In this document: positions 24,402 through 33,879 of the stretch, piece after piece
Numbering within the stretch: the stretch's first letter is position 1
Layout: each line of letters starts with the position of its first letter
From: Duganella aceris
GTDB lineage: Bacteria; Pseudomonadota; Gammaproteobacteria; Burkholderiales; Burkholderiaceae_D
Assembly (NCBI RefSeq): GCF_011090165.1
Contig: NZ_JAADJT010000001.1
Span: 930,001-994,000 of the forward strand
Length of the DNA: 64,000 nt
Direction of reading: 5' to 3'
The notes under the pieces: generated by a model
Told to the model about the DNA's origin: nothing
The model's input: the letters and a program-made list of their open reading frames with translations, nothing else
Databases searched by the model: none
Program-made: the position numbers and the translations under genes

Positions 24402-25952
24402 TTATTGCTTGCCTTGCGCTTCGCTGCGCAGCCGGGTGATGCTCTGCTTCGCCTCCGTCATGTCCGGCCAGAATCCGAGCATCCGCTGGTAGCTTGCGAT
24501 GGCGCGCGCGTTGTCCTTGTTCCTGTCGTAGGCCAAAGCCAGATAAAAGGCCGCCCTGCCGCTGTCCGGGTACAGGGCGTTCGTCAGCTCGAAGATTTCA
24601 ATCGCTTCGCGGTAGCGTTTCTGTTCCAGGAACGGTTCTCCCCACGAAATCAAGGCGCGCTCCGCAGGTTTGAAGCCGGGCGCGCTTTTGCTCATCCCGC
24701 CATATGCTTCGGCCAGGTTGGCATGCTTGCGGCTGGCGAATTCGCCGGCCAATGTCGCCAGCGTCGGCGGGGTGCCTTCGGCGCGATGCACGTCGACCGA
24801 CAGCAGATGCGGCGGCACGCCATTGGCCTTCGGCGCGCTGTTCAGGAATTTCAATGCCGGCGCATCGTTTTTCAGATAGGCGTCGAGGAAGGCGAGCACA
24901 TATTTCTCCATCCACCCGTAGGCCAGCGCGGCCTCGTCCCGCGTGTAGTCGCCGAAGCGCTGCTCCGGCCCCAGGCGCAGCGATTCGGATTGAAACGCGG
25001 CATGCTCCATCGTGTACATCGTGACGTTGTAGAGATCGGAATACTTCATCTGGTTCAGCAGACTGTAGCTTGGAATCTGCTTGTTCCGGTTCATCGCCTC
25101 GGCGGTCGATGGCTTGCCGCCCAGGTACAGCATCGGCAAGGCCAGCCGTTCCGGCGTCGCGTAGGTCGCAGCCTGGACGATCGCGGGGAAGTAGCGCACC
25201 GAGCCGTCCAGCCCGACCAGGGCGCCGATACGATCGTCGCGCGCCGCCGCCAGCACATTCGCCAGGCCGCCGAAGCTGTAACCGACCACGGCGATCCTCG
25301 AACCGTCGGCTTGCGGCAGCGCGGCCGCGTAGCCGGCCAGGAAGCTGATGTCGGCGGCCTGCGCTTCGCCCCCTTCCAGATCGATCGTCATGCCGCGCGT
25401 GTTGACGCCCATGCTGGCGCTGGCCAGCACGATGTAGCCCTGGCTGGCGAGGTACTCGCAGAGGTCGGCGTTTTCGTGGGCGGCGGAGCTCGATCCCGGT
25501 GCGTAGATCACGACCGGGAATTTCCCCGCCGCCGGCGCCGCATCCCGCACCGCGAGCATGGTTTGCCCGGTTTCGCTGCGGCTCTGATCGGCGTTCAGGT
25601 TGGCGTAGTTATCGCTCAGTCCGGTCGCGACGTCCTGGCCGACCTCGGCGTCGGTGCGCGCAAACGTGGTTTCCGTGGCGGCGGAGCGCAGGTAGTCGCC
25701 GTAACGCAGCTGCTTGCCGGCGGTCTTTTTGCTCGGATACCAGATCAAGGTCTGCAACGGACGCGCTCTTTCGCCCGTGGCCGGAGCGCCGCTGGTCAGA
25801 TCGGTCTTCTGCCTGAAGACGCGGGCGTGGTCGTACTGCTGCGCCACGCGGAAGCCGACGCCATACGTGCCCGGCGCGTTCGGCGAACTGAAGTTGGCCG
25901 CGCTGCTGGTGCAGACTGCGGCCCACAGCGCCATAAGCAAAATCCTGTGCAT
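24402..25952 (-). CDS. Exported alpha/beta hydrolase with C-terminal TPR-like tail
   Basis: The 516-residue protein has a signal peptide (MHRILLMALWAAVCTSSAANF). The dienelactone-hydrolase-like domain (about 80-370) has a nucleophile elbow VVGYSFGG near residue 220, an upstream PVVIYAPGSSSAAHENADLCEYLASQGYIVLASASMG oxyanion region and a plausible catalytic His in YTMEHAAFQSE. The last 110 residues contain helical TPR-like pairs (ALISWGEPFLEQKRYREAIEIFELTNALYPDSGRAAFYLALAYDRNKDNARAIASYQRML). That suggests protein-protein contacts. Likely periplasmic. AAGGA precedes the ATG by seven bases. Substrate unknown; no operon partners. Confidence 0.78.
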   Translation of the reverse strand: MHRILLMALWAAVCTSSAANFSSPNAPGTYGVGFRVAQQYDHARVFRQKTDLTSGAPATGERARPLQTLIWYPSKKTAGKQLRYGDYLRSAATETTFARTDAEVGQDVATGLSDNYANLNADQSRSETGQTMLAVRDAAPAAGKFPVVIYAPGSSSAAHENADLCEYLASQGYIVLASASMGVNTRGMTIDLEGGEAQAADISFLAGYAAALPQADGSRIAVVGYSFGGLANVLAAARDDRIGALVGLDGSVRYFPAIVQAATYATPERLALPMLYLGGKPSTAEAMNRNKQIPSYSLLNQMKYSDLYNVTMYTMEHAAFQSESLRLGPEQRFGDYTRDEAALAYGWMEKYVLAFLDAYLKNDAPALKFLNSAPKANGVPPHLLSVDVHRAEGTPPTLATLAGEFASRKHANLAEAYGGMSKSAPGFKPAERALISWGEPFLEQKRYREAIEIFELTNALYPDSGRAAFYLALAYDRNKDNARAIASYQRMLGFWPDMTEAKQSITRLRSEAQGKQ

Positions 25953-26081
25953 TTTTTTCCTTGGAGTTGTGACGCATACCGGAGCAGAGCATGATCCATG
26001 CCACGCCTAAGTGCTTGATTGCGTAGCAATGCTCGGCTATCCGGTCGTCCGCCGCGGCAGGAAGCGGACACATCGGACAAT

Positions 26082-26117
26082 AAAAAACCCCGAAGCCGTC
26101 GCCGGCGTTCGGGGTTT
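26082..26117 (-). terminator. Rho-independent terminator of ettA
   Basis: On the minus strand AAACCCCGAACGCC pairs with GGCTTCGGGGTTT around a six-base loop, and the stem runs into six T. It lies 19 bases after the ettA stop codon. A/T symmetry could let it work in both directions, though no plus-strand gene ends here. Confidence 0.85.
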
Positions 26118-26135
26118 ATGCTCACGCGTCGGGCG

Positions 26136-27803
26136 TTACACCGTCAGCGGCTTGTAGCGGATGCGTTTCGGCTTGGCGCCTTCTTCACCGAGGCGTTTCT
26201 TCTTGTCGGCTTCGTATTCCTGATAGTTGCCGTCGAAGAAGGTGACCTGCGAGTTGCCTTCGAACGCCAGGATGTGGGTGGCGATCCGGTCCAGGAACCA
26301 GCGATCGTGCGAGATCACCAGCACGGAGCCGGCGAACTCCAGCAGCGCATCTTCCAGCGCGCGCAGGGTTTCCACGTCCAGATCGTTCGACGGTTCATCC
26401 AGCAGCAACACGTTGCCGCCCTTGAGCAGCGTCTTGGCCAGATGCAGGCGGCCGCGCTCTCCGCCGGACAGGTTGCCGACGATCTTCTGCTGGTCCGAAC
26501 CCTTGAAGTTGAAGCGGCCCAGGTAGGCGCGCGACGGCATGTCGAAACGGCCGACGCTCAGCATGTCGGCGCCGCCGGACACGTCCTCGAACACCGACTT
26601 GGCGTCGCTCAGCGTGTCGCGGCTCTGGTCGACCAGCGAGATGCGCGCGGTCTGGCCGATCACCACTTCGCCGCTGTCCGGCTTGTCCAGCCCGGCGATC
26701 ATCTTGAACAAGGTCGATTTACCGGCGCCGTTCGGGCCGATGATGCCGACGATGGCGCCCGGCGGAATCGTGAACGACACATCGTCCATCAGCAGGCGGT
26801 CGCCGAAGGCTTTCGAGACGTTCTTGAATTCGATCACTTCGTTGCCCAGACGCTCGGCCACCGGAATGAAGATCTCCTGGGTCTCGTTGCGCTTCTGGTA
26901 TTCGTACTCGCTCAGCTCGTTGAAGCGGGCCAGGCGGGCCTTGGACTTGGCCTGGCGCGCCTTCGGATTCTGGCGCGACCATTCCAATTCCTTCTGCAGC
27001 GCCTTCTGGCGCGCCGATTCGGTCGACTCTTCCTGCTTCAGGCGGTTGGACTTCTGGTCCAGCCACGACGAGTAGTTGCCTTTCCATGGGATGCCATGGC
27101 CACGGTCCAGTTCCAGGATCCACTCGGCGGCGTTGTCGAGGAAGTAGCGATCGTGGGTGATGCCGACCACGGTGCCCGGGAAGCGCAGCAGGAATTGCTC
27201 CAGCCAATCGACGGACTCGGCGTCCAGGTGATTGGTCGGTTCGTCGAGCAGCAGCATGTCCGGCTTCGACAGCAGCAGTTTGCACAGCGCGACGCGGCGT
27301 TTTTCACCGCCGGACAGCACGCCGATCTTGGCGTCCCATGGCGGCAGGCGCAGCGCGTCGGCGGCCATTTCCAGTTGCAGGTTCAGGTTGCCGCCGTCGG
27401 AGGTCGAGATGATCGCTTCCAGACGCGCCTGCTCGGTGGCCAGCGCGTCGAAGTCCGCGTCCTCGTCGGCGTAGGCGGCGTAGACGGCTTCCAGCTTGGC
27501 TTGCGCCTCGAACACTTCGCCCAGGCCCGATTCGACTTCCTCGCGCACGGTTTTTTCCGGATCCAGCTGCGGTTCCTGCGGCAGGTAGCCGATGTTCAGG
27601 CCCGGCATCGGCACGGCTTCGCCCTGGATGTCGGTGTCGATGCCCGCCATGATTTTCAGCAGGGTCGATTTGCCGGAACCGTTCAGGCCCAGCACGCCGA
27701 TCTTGGCGCCCGGGAAGAAGGACAGCGAGATATCCTTCAGGATCTGGCGCTTCGGCGGGACGATTTTGCCCACCTTGTTCATGGTGTAGACGTAATTAGC
27801 CAT
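26136..27803 (-). CDS. ettA: Energy-dependent translational throttle ABC-F protein EttA
   Basis: The 555-residue soluble ABC-F ATPase binds the ribosomal E site and gates the first elongation step according to the ADP/ATP ratio. Two nucleotide-binding domains are visible: Walker A GLNGSGKSTLLK and GPNGAGKSTLFK; signatures LSGGEKRRVALCKLLL and LSGGERGRLHLAKTLL; Walker B MLLLDEPTNHLD and VLLLDEPSNDLD. The inter-domain P-site-tRNA-interaction linker (SNRLKQEESTESARQKALQKELEWSRQNPKARQAKSKARL) is intact. Length equals that of E. coli EttA. It is monocistronic, with its own terminator downstream and about 115 bases of promoter region upstream. Confidence 0.95.
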   Translation of the reverse strand: MANYVYTMNKVGKIVPPKRQILKDISLSFFPGAKIGVLGLNGSGKSTLLKIMAGIDTDIQGEAVPMPGLNIGYLPQEPQLDPEKTVREEVESGLGEVFEAQAKLEAVYAAYADEDADFDALATEQARLEAIISTSDGGNLNLQLEMAADALRLPPWDAKIGVLSGGEKRRVALCKLLLSKPDMLLLDEPTNHLDAESVDWLEQFLLRFPGTVVGITHDRYFLDNAAEWILELDRGHGIPWKGNYSSWLDQKSNRLKQEESTESARQKALQKELEWSRQNPKARQAKSKARLARFNELSEYEYQKRNETQEIFIPVAERLGNEVIEFKNVSKAFGDRLLMDDVSFTIPPGAIVGIIGPNGAGKSTLFKMIAGLDKPDSGEVVIGQTARISLVDQSRDTLSDAKSVFEDVSGGADMLSVGRFDMPSRAYLGRFNFKGSDQQKIVGNLSGGERGRLHLAKTLLKGGNVLLLDEPSNDLDVETLRALEDALLEFAGSVLVISHDRWFLDRIATHILAFEGNSQVTFFDGNYQEYEADKKKRLGEEGAKPKRIRYKPLTV

Positions 27804-27873
27804 TGCTGACGCTTTCTAAAAAATAAACAATATTCATTTTGCCCGCAAGTCGGGGCGATGGGGATGCATTATA

Positions 27874-27902
27874 AAGCGCGCCGCCCTGGAAGCGGCGCGC
27901 TT
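27874..27902 (-). terminator. Rho-independent terminator of the CocE/NonD hydrolase gene
   Basis: An exact 11-bp stem (AAGCGCGCCGC with GCGGCGCGCTT) with a seven-base loop lies 18 bases after the stop on the minus strand. It is followed by TATAAT, a weak T-rich tail. It also separates this gene from ettA, transcribed in the same direction. Confidence 0.65.
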
Positions 27903-27920
27903 GGCAGGCCGTCGCGGCCT

Positions 27921-29834
27921 TTATTTCACGGCGGTGCTGGCCGGCACCACCGGCAACAGCACCGCGCTGGCGCCCGCCGCGCCGCGCTGGACCGAGATCG
28001 TGGCTTTCTGGAAATCTTCAGGCTTGGCGAAGAAGATGTTCGGCACGAAGGTCTGCGGATTGCGGTCGTACAGCGGGAACAGGCTGGACTGGATCTGCAC
28101 CATGATGCGGTGACCCGGCTTGAACACCCAGTTCACCGGCGGCAGGCGGAACTTGTACTGTTGCACCACGCCGGCCGGGATCGCGGTCGGATGTTCGAAG
28201 CTCTGGCGGTAGCGGCCGCGGAAGATGTCCATGCTGACCGGCAGCTCGTAGCCGCCCATCTCCGGCTGCTCGGCCACGCTGGCCGGGTAGACGTCGATCA
28301 GCTTGACGACGAAGTCGCCGTCGCTGCCGCTGGTCTTGGCGTAGATGTCGGCGAACGGTGAACCCTGCACGGTGACGGCGCTGGTCAGCACCGGGCTCTT
28401 GTACGACAGCACGTCGGTGCGCGTGGTCAGCGGACGCTGGTCCTGCAGCAGCCACGAGGTCCAGCGGTCGCGCTCGCTGAAGCTGATCGGCGGCGCCAGG
28501 AACGGCACCGGCTTGGCCGGATCGGAGACATAGCTGTCCTCGCCCGGGGTGGCGGCCTGGAACGACAGGCCGGCGTCGGCCTGCAGGTAGATCGGCGTCA
28601 GCGAGGTGGCGCCCGGCCAGTCGCTGAACTTGTCCCAGCGGTTTTCCGAGCCGTTGTACACCAGCACCGGCGGCGTCGGCTCGGCCGGCTTGCGGTCCTT
28701 CAGATGGGTGTTGAAGAACGGGATCAGCACGTCGCGACGGAAGTCGGCGGCGGTGTCGCCCTTCCACTTCAGCGGACCCAGCCGCTCAGCCGAGCGGTTG
28801 ACCTGGCTGTGATACCACGGTCCCAGCACCAGGTGGTTGTTGCCGGCCTTGCCCTTGGCCTTCAGCGCTTCCCAGGCGGTGATCGCGCCGTAGATGTCTT
28901 CCTGGTCCCACAGGCCTTGCAGCCACATGGTCGGCACGCTGGACGGCTTGGCCGCCACCGCGCGGTCCAACGCCTGGCCTTGCCAGAAGGCGTCGTAGGC
29001 CGGATGCGCCGACAGGCGGTTCCAGAAGCCGAGCTGGTCGAAACCATTTTGCTTGGCCCAGTTGCCGGCGGTGCCGACGTCGAGGAAGGCCTGGTAGTCG
29101 TCGCCGCCGGCCCGTGGTGTCTTCTCGCCCTTGCCGGTCTTGCTGGTCTGGCCGCTGAAGTAATCCATGTTCACCTGGCGGAAGGCGCCGTAGTGGAACC
29201 AGTCGTCGCCCATCCAGCCGTCGATCATCGGGCTTTCCGGCGCGGCCGCTTTCAGCGCCGGGTGCGGGCCGAGCAGCGCCATGGTCACGGTCCAGCCGTC
29301 GTAGGACGAGCCGATCATGCCGACCCGCTGGTTGCTTTCCGGGACGTTCTTGATCAGCCAGTCGATGGTGTCCCAGGCGTCGGTGGTGTCGTCGGTCTTG
29401 GTCGGGTTGAGCGGGCCGATCGGCGGCCGCGTCATCACATACTTGCCTTCGGAACCGTATTTGCCGCGGATGTCCTGATACACCAGGATGTAGCCGTCGT
29501 CGACCCACTCGCGCCCGGCGGCGCCGACGGTGTCGCGCAGCGTCAGCTGGTCCTTCTTGACGAAGTTGTCGGCGTCGTAGGGTGTGCGTTCCAGCAGCAT
29601 CGGCAGCCCGCGCGCCTGGTTCGGCACCATGATCACGGTGTGCAGCTTGACGCCGTCGCGCATCGGGATCATCGCCTCGCGCCGGACGAAGTCGTAGCCG
29701 GCCTCCGGCTTTTTCCACTTGGCGGGAATGTCGCTGCCAAGCTGGATCATGGAGGCGTCGGGCGCCTGCGCTTGCGCCGCCGTGGCGCCGAGCGCCGCGA
29801 TGGCCAGGATGAGTGGGGTCAGATGAGTACGCAT
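27921..29834 (-). CDS. Exported CocE/NonD family hydrolase (X-Pro dipeptidyl-peptidase-like)
   Basis: The 637-residue protein has a signal peptide (MRTHLTPLILAIAALGATAAQAQ). The alpha/beta-hydrolase domain has the catalytic serine in MIGSSYDGW near residue 182, flanked by the oxyanion tyrosine of LLERTPYDADNF; catalytic His is probably in LGPWYHSQ near 355. The C-terminal jelly-roll domain (about 400-620; SPVLTSAVTVQGSPFADIYAKTSGSDGDFVVKLIDVYP and HRIMVQIQSSLFPLYDRNPQT) is characteristic of the CocE/NonD and X-Pro-peptidase group. Substrates in the family are glutaryl-7-ACA, cocaine-type esters and peptides. AAAGGA precedes the chosen ATG. rarD lies 28 bases upstream on the same strand. Confidence 0.88.
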   Translation of the reverse strand: MRTHLTPLILAIAALGATAAQAQAPDASMIQLGSDIPAKWKKPEAGYDFVRREAMIPMRDGVKLHTVIMVPNQARGLPMLLERTPYDADNFVKKDQLTLRDTVGAAGREWVDDGYILVYQDIRGKYGSEGKYVMTRPPIGPLNPTKTDDTTDAWDTIDWLIKNVPESNQRVGMIGSSYDGWTVTMALLGPHPALKAAAPESPMIDGWMGDDWFHYGAFRQVNMDYFSGQTSKTGKGEKTPRAGGDDYQAFLDVGTAGNWAKQNGFDQLGFWNRLSAHPAYDAFWQGQALDRAVAAKPSSVPTMWLQGLWDQEDIYGAITAWEALKAKGKAGNNHLVLGPWYHSQVNRSAERLGPLKWKGDTAADFRRDVLIPFFNTHLKDRKPAEPTPPVLVYNGSENRWDKFSDWPGATSLTPIYLQADAGLSFQAATPGEDSYVSDPAKPVPFLAPPISFSERDRWTSWLLQDQRPLTTRTDVLSYKSPVLTSAVTVQGSPFADIYAKTSGSDGDFVVKLIDVYPASVAEQPEMGGYELPVSMDIFRGRYRQSFEHPTAIPAGVVQQYKFRLPPVNWVFKPGHRIMVQIQSSLFPLYDRNPQTFVPNIFFAKPEDFQKATISVQRGAAGASAVLLPVVPASTAVK

Positions 29835-29862
29835 GTGCCGCAGGTCCTTTCGAGTGGGAAAC

Positions 29863-30750
29863 TCAGCCGATTGTAGCTGAAGCGCGGCGCGCGACCCACA
29901 AGCCTTCCAGCACATACAAGGCCAGCGCCGCCCAGATGACGATGAAGCCGATCAGGCGCGGGGTCGGAAACGCTTCATGGAACACCCACACGCCGAGGAT
30001 GGCCTGCATGGTCGGCGACAGGTATTGCAGCAGGCCCAGCACCGCCATCGGAATCTTGCGCGCGCCGGCGGCGAACATCAGCAGCGGGATGGCGGTGATC
30101 GGCCCGGCCGCCGCCAGCAGCCAGCGGGTGCTGTCGAAGGCGCTGTTGATGAAGGTATTCTGGCCGTGCCAGGTCAGCCACAGCACATACACCAGCGCCA
30201 GCGGGAACAGGATCATGGTTTCCAGCGACAAGCCCTCCAGCGCGGCCAGCGCGGCGGTCTTGCGCAGCAGGCCGTAGGCGCCGAAGGTCATGCCCAGAAT
30301 GATGGCGATCCACGGCAGCTGGCCGGCCTGCCAGGTCAGCCAGCCGACGCCGGCCGCCGCCACGCCGATCGCGATCCATTGGCCGCGCCGCAGTTTTTCC
30401 TTCAGCACCAGCATCCCCAGCAACACATTGATCAGCGGATTGATGAAGTAGCCCAGGCTGGCGTCGATCACGTGGCCGTGGTTGACCGACCAGATGTAGA
30501 GGAACCAATTGGCGGTGAGCAGCACCGCGCTGGCGGCGAAGCTGGCCAGCACGCGCGGCTGGCGCAGAACCTTCGGCAGCCATTTCCACTGGCTGCGCGC
30601 GGTCAGCACGATGGCCAGGAACAGCAGCGACCACAGCATCCGATGCGCCAGGATCTCCATCGCCGGCACCTCGTCGATGGCGTGGAAGTACAACGGGAAC
30701 AATCCCCACAGGAAAAACGCGCTGACGGCGTAGACGATACCAAGATTCAT
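29863..30750 (-). CDS. rarD: EamA-family permease RarD
   Basis: The 295-residue integral membrane protein has ten predicted helices in two EamA repeats, starting NLGIVYAVSAFFLWGLFPLYFHAIDEVPAMEILAHRMLWSLLFLAIV. The RarD-specific opening, the QVNHGHVIDASLGYFINPLINVLLGMLVLKEKL-like segment (seen as SVNHGHVIDASLGYFINPL) and a late PLLMFAAGARKIPMAVLGLLQYLSPTMQAILGVWVFHEAF are all intact. RarD is named from chloramphenicol sensitivity work in Pseudomonas, but its physiological substrate is unclear. Start at 30750 or 24 bases further out cannot be separated; neither has a strong ribosome site. It is probably cotranscribed with the hydrolase gene and is divergent from kup. Confidence 0.88.
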   Translation of the reverse strand: MNLGIVYAVSAFFLWGLFPLYFHAIDEVPAMEILAHRMLWSLLFLAIVLTARSQWKWLPKVLRQPRVLASFAASAVLLTANWFLYIWSVNHGHVIDASLGYFINPLINVLLGMLVLKEKLRRGQWIAIGVAAAGVGWLTWQAGQLPWIAIILGMTFGAYGLLRKTAALAALEGLSLETMILFPLALVYVLWLTWHGQNTFINSAFDSTRWLLAAAGPITAIPLLMFAAGARKIPMAVLGLLQYLSPTMQAILGVWVFHEAFPTPRLIGFIVIWAALALYVLEGLWVARRASATIG

Positions 30751-30884
30751 GGAAGAGGGCGAAAAACGATGCAAAGTCTGCCATTATCCCCGATCCGGCA
30801 CGGCCGCGTGCTCGCGCTCCCGGCCGGGGCGGCGTACACTGGCGTTATTGACTATTTGGAACGCCCGCGTATGCCAAAATCTCC

Positions 30885-30913
30885 TTGCCTTTTGCAAATA
30901 CATAACCTATTGT
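30885..30913 (+). promoter_or_regulatory. Candidate sigma-70 promoter for kup
   Basis: TTGCCT and TATTGT are separated by 17 bases (four of six matches each). The predicted start of transcription near 30920 lies after the GTG at 30912 and 25 bases before the TTG at 30945, which supports the TTG as the kup start. Confidence 0.35.
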
Positions 30914-30944
30914 GCAATGCACCAAAACAACAACAGGTGCAATC

Positions 30945-32825
30945 TTGACCGAGCAACACAAGAAAAGCAGTCTCGCAGCGCTCACGCTGTCGGCTGTCGG
31001 CATCGTCTATGGCGACATCGGCACCAGTCCTCTCTACACCCTCAAGACCATTTTCGACCCCGAGCATGGGTTGGCGCTGAACGAGGCCAATCTGCAGGGC
31101 ATCATCTCGCTGATTTTCTGGGGCCTGTCCTTCATCGTCTCGCTGAAATACGTCAGCCTGGTGCTGCGCGCGGATAACCGCGGCGAGGGCGGCATCATGG
31201 CGCTGATGGCGCTGGCGCTGAATTCGGTCAGCAAGTTCGCCCAGGGCTGGCACTATCCGCTGATGCTGCTGGGGGTGTTCGGCGCCACCATGTTCTACGG
31301 CGACAGCGTGATCACGCCGGCGATCTCGGTGCTGAGCGCGATCGAGGGCCTGGAAGTGGCCGCGCCGGGGCTGGAACAGTACATCGTGCCGCTGACGATC
31401 ATCGTGCTGGTGACGCTGTACGCGGTGCAGCGCCACGGCACCGCCGGCATCGGCCGCCTGTTCGGCCCGGTGATGGTGGTCTGGTTCGCCGCGCTGGCGG
31501 CGATGGGCGTGACCAACATCATTGCCGCGCCGCAGATCCTGTACGCGCTCAATCCGCTGCACGCGCTGCGCTTCATGTTCGAGAACCGCATGATCGCCTT
31601 CGTCGCGCTGGGCGCGGTGGTGCTGGCCTTCACCGGCGCCGAGGCGCTGTACGCCGACATGGGCCACTTCGGCAAGAAGCCGATCCGCGCCGCCTGGTTC
31701 CTGATCGTGTTCCCGGCGCTGGCGCTGAACTACCTGGGCCAGGGCGCGCTGCTGCTGACCCATCCCGACGCGGTGTCGAATCCCTTCTTCCAGCAGCTGG
31801 GGGCGTGGAGCGTCTACCCGCTGGTGGTGCTGTCGACCATGGCCACGGTGATCGCTTCGCAGGCCACCATCTCCGGCACCTTCTCGATGACCAAGCAGGC
31901 GATCGCGCTGGGCCTGCTGCCGCGCATGCGCGTCACCCACACCTCGGCCACCGAGATCGGCCAGATCTACATCCCGGCGGTGAACTGGATCCAGCTGGCG
32001 GTGGTGCTGCTGGCGGTGATCGGCTTCGGCTCGTCGGACAAGCTGGCCGGCGCCTACGGCATCGCCGTCACGGCCACCATGCTGGCCACCACGGTGCTGA
32101 CCTTCTTCGTGATCCGCTACCGCTGGAACCTGCCGCTGTGGCTGTGCATCGCCGCCACCGGCTTCTTCTTCGCCATCGACGTGCTGCTGTTCTCGGCCAG
32201 CACGCTGAAGCTGTTCCACGGCGGCTGGTTCCCGCTGCTGCTGGGCTCCGTGCTGTTCACCATCATGCTGACCTGGAAACGCGGCCGCGAGCTGGTGTTC
32301 GAGAACCTGCAGAAGCACGCGATTCCGCTGGAGGAGTTCCTGTCCTCGCTGTTCGTGGCGCCGCCGACCCGGGTGTACGGCACCGCCATCTTCCTGCGCG
32401 GCGAAAGCGACGGCGTGCCGCACGCGCTGCTGCACAACCTGTCGCACAACAAGGTGCTGCACGAACGCGTGGTGTTCTTCACCGTGCACGTGATCGAGGA
32501 ACCGTATGTGCCCTCGGACGAACAGGTGAAGGTGACCGACCTGGGCCACCAGTGCTACCAGCTCAACGTCTACTACGGCTTCAAGGATGAACCGGACATT
32601 CCGAAGGCGCTGGCGCTGTGCGAGTGCCTCGGCCTGCCGTTCGAGATGATGGAGACCTCGTTCTTCATCGCCCGCCAGACGGTGATCTCGGCGCCGGGTT
32701 CCGGCATGGCGACCTGGCGCGAGCATCTGTTCGTGACCATGTCGCGCAACGCGCGCGGCGCCGCCGACTACTACCAGATTCCACCGAATCGTGTGATCGA
32801 ACTCGGCACGCAAGTGGAAATCTGA
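30945..32825 (+). CDS. kup: KUP/HAK-family potassium uptake permease
   Basis: The 626-residue inner-membrane protein imports K+ with protons. It has about twelve helices in the first 430 residues and a cytoplasmic tail of nearly 200. Diagnostic stretches are LTLSAVGIVYGDIGTSPLYTLKTIF near the start, GEGGIMALMALAL, FYGDSVITPAISVLSAIEGLE, ADMGHFGKKPIRAAWFLIVFPAL and ASQATISGTFSMTKQAIALGLLPRM. I favour a TTG start at 30945 (M-TEQHKKSSLAALTLS), with AGG seven bases before it; an in-frame GTG at 30912 adds 11 residues without a good ribosome site. Length then matches E. coli Kup (622). No c-di-AMP-type riboswitch is visible. Confidence 0.92.
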   Translation: MTEQHKKSSLAALTLSAVGIVYGDIGTSPLYTLKTIFDPEHGLALNEANLQGIISLIFWGLSFIVSLKYVSLVLRADNRGEGGIMALMALALNSVSKFAQGWHYPLMLLGVFGATMFYGDSVITPAISVLSAIEGLEVAAPGLEQYIVPLTIIVLVTLYAVQRHGTAGIGRLFGPVMVVWFAALAAMGVTNIIAAPQILYALNPLHALRFMFENRMIAFVALGAVVLAFTGAEALYADMGHFGKKPIRAAWFLIVFPALALNYLGQGALLLTHPDAVSNPFFQQLGAWSVYPLVVLSTMATVIASQATISGTFSMTKQAIALGLLPRMRVTHTSATEIGQIYIPAVNWIQLAVVLLAVIGFGSSDKLAGAYGIAVTATMLATTVLTFFVIRYRWNLPLWLCIAATGFFFAIDVLLFSASTLKLFHGGWFPLLLGSVLFTIMLTWKRGRELVFENLQKHAIPLEEFLSSLFVAPPTRVYGTAIFLRGESDGVPHALLHNLSHNKVLHERVVFFTVHVIEEPYVPSDEQVKVTDLGHQCYQLNVYYGFKDEPDIPKALALCECLGLPFEMMETSFFIARQTVISAPGSGMATWREHLFVTMSRNARGAADYYQIPPNRVIELGTQVEI

Positions 32826-32955
32826 CGACAAATAAATGTAACCGAATGTAGTGCCCGGAGCGGAATTGGCGCGGTCTGCTAAACTTCTGCTCCGATAAGG
32901 TCGCCGCCAACGGCGCCGAGACCAGCGAATACGAACATTTCCATCAAAGGTAATC

Positions 32956-33822
32956 ATGAAATCGATGTTTCAATTTATTGCCACCGCAGTGTGCGCGGTG
33001 GCCCTGACGGCCTGCGGCGGCGGCACGGACAAGACTCCGGCCGGCACCGTGATTCCGACGCAGCCTGACTACAAGCTGACCGAAACCAAGGTCGGCACGA
33101 CCGGCGAGACGGCGGCGGCGGGCGATACCATCGTGATCAACTTCGTCGGCTACCTGTACGACTCGACCAAGACCGGCGGCAAGGGCGCCAAGGTCGAAAG
33201 CACCGTGGACGCCGGCAAGCCGTCGCCGGCCTACACCGTCGGCGTCGGCATCCTGCCGACCGGCTGGGACATGGCGCTGCTGGGCATGAAGGCCGGCGGT
33301 ACCCGCACCGCGGTCCTGCCGTACAACCTGGCCTACGGCGCCAGCGCGCGCACGGCGCAGGATCCGATCAACGGCAACACCTACGCCGCGATTCCGGCCT
33401 ACTCGGCGCTGGTGTACGATTTCGAGATGGTCTCGGTGACCAAGGCCGTCGTCATTCCATCGGTGCCGGCACCGACCGTGACCACCATCACCGAAGTGAC
33501 GGTCGGTACCGGGGCCGAAGCCGCCGCCGGCAAGGTCGCGTCGGTCAAATACTCCGGTTGGCTGTATGACGGCACCCGCGACACGCGCAAGGGCGTGCTG
33601 TTCGACACCAACGTCACCGGCACCACGACGCTGGACGTCACCGTCGACGCCAATCCGCTGTCGGTCATCAAGGGCTTCAATGCCGGCATCAAGGGCATGA
33701 AGGTCGGCGGCAAGCGCACCGTGATCATCCCGCCGGATCAGGCCTACGGCACCACCGGCAGCGGTTCGATTCCCGCCAACGCGACGCTGGTGTTCGATAT
33801 CGAGCTGACCGCCGTCAAGTAA
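32956..33822 (+). CDS. Lipoprotein with two tandem FKBP-type prolyl isomerase domains
   Basis: The 288-residue protein begins with a lipoprotein signal ending LTACGGG, so it is probably anchored by its cysteine on the periplasmic face of a membrane. Two FKBP domains follow. The first (about 38-150: GDTIVINFVGYLYDSTKTGGKGAKVESTVDAG, GWDMALLGMKAGGTRTAVLPYNLAYG) has lost some of the usual residues (VGxLxDG). The second (about 165-288: GKVASVKYSGWLYDGTRD, FNAGIKGMKVGGKRTVIIPPDQAYGTTGSGSIPANATLVFDIELTAV) is closer to canonical. FKBP domains catalyse cis-trans isomerisation of prolyl bonds and help fold periplasmic proteins. It lies 130 bases after kup and is followed by a strong terminator. Confidence 0.87.
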   Translation: MKSMFQFIATAVCAVALTACGGGTDKTPAGTVIPTQPDYKLTETKVGTTGETAAAGDTIVINFVGYLYDSTKTGGKGAKVESTVDAGKPSPAYTVGVGILPTGWDMALLGMKAGGTRTAVLPYNLAYGASARTAQDPINGNTYAAIPAYSALVYDFEMVSVTKAVVIPSVPAPTVTTITEVTVGTGAEAAAGKVASVKYSGWLYDGTRDTRKGVLFDTNVTGTTTLDVTVDANPLSVIKGFNAGIKGMKVGGKRTVIIPPDQAYGTTGSGSIPANATLVFDIELTAVK

Positions 33823-33838
33823 GACACGGTATCAGTGG

Positions 33839-33866
33839 AAAGGGGCGGCTGCGGCCGCCCTTTTTC
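33839..33866. terminator. Bidirectional Rho-independent terminator
   Basis: GGGCGGC (33843-33849) pairs exactly with GCCGCCC (33854-33860) around TGCG; AAAG and TTTTT flank the stem. It therefore can end both the FKBP transcript and the exporter operon that converges from the other side 14 bases away. Confidence 0.88.
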
Positions 33867-33879
33867 ATATGCGCGGCGT

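Noticed and set aside
30751-30944. Riboswitch upstream of kup
   Set aside because: No conserved c-di-AMP (ydaO-type) or other riboswitch core could be found by eye, and the gap is too short after the likely promoter.
30852-32957. Antisense frame of about 700 codons opposite kup
   Set aside because: No recognisable domain; kup is unmistakable on the plus strand.
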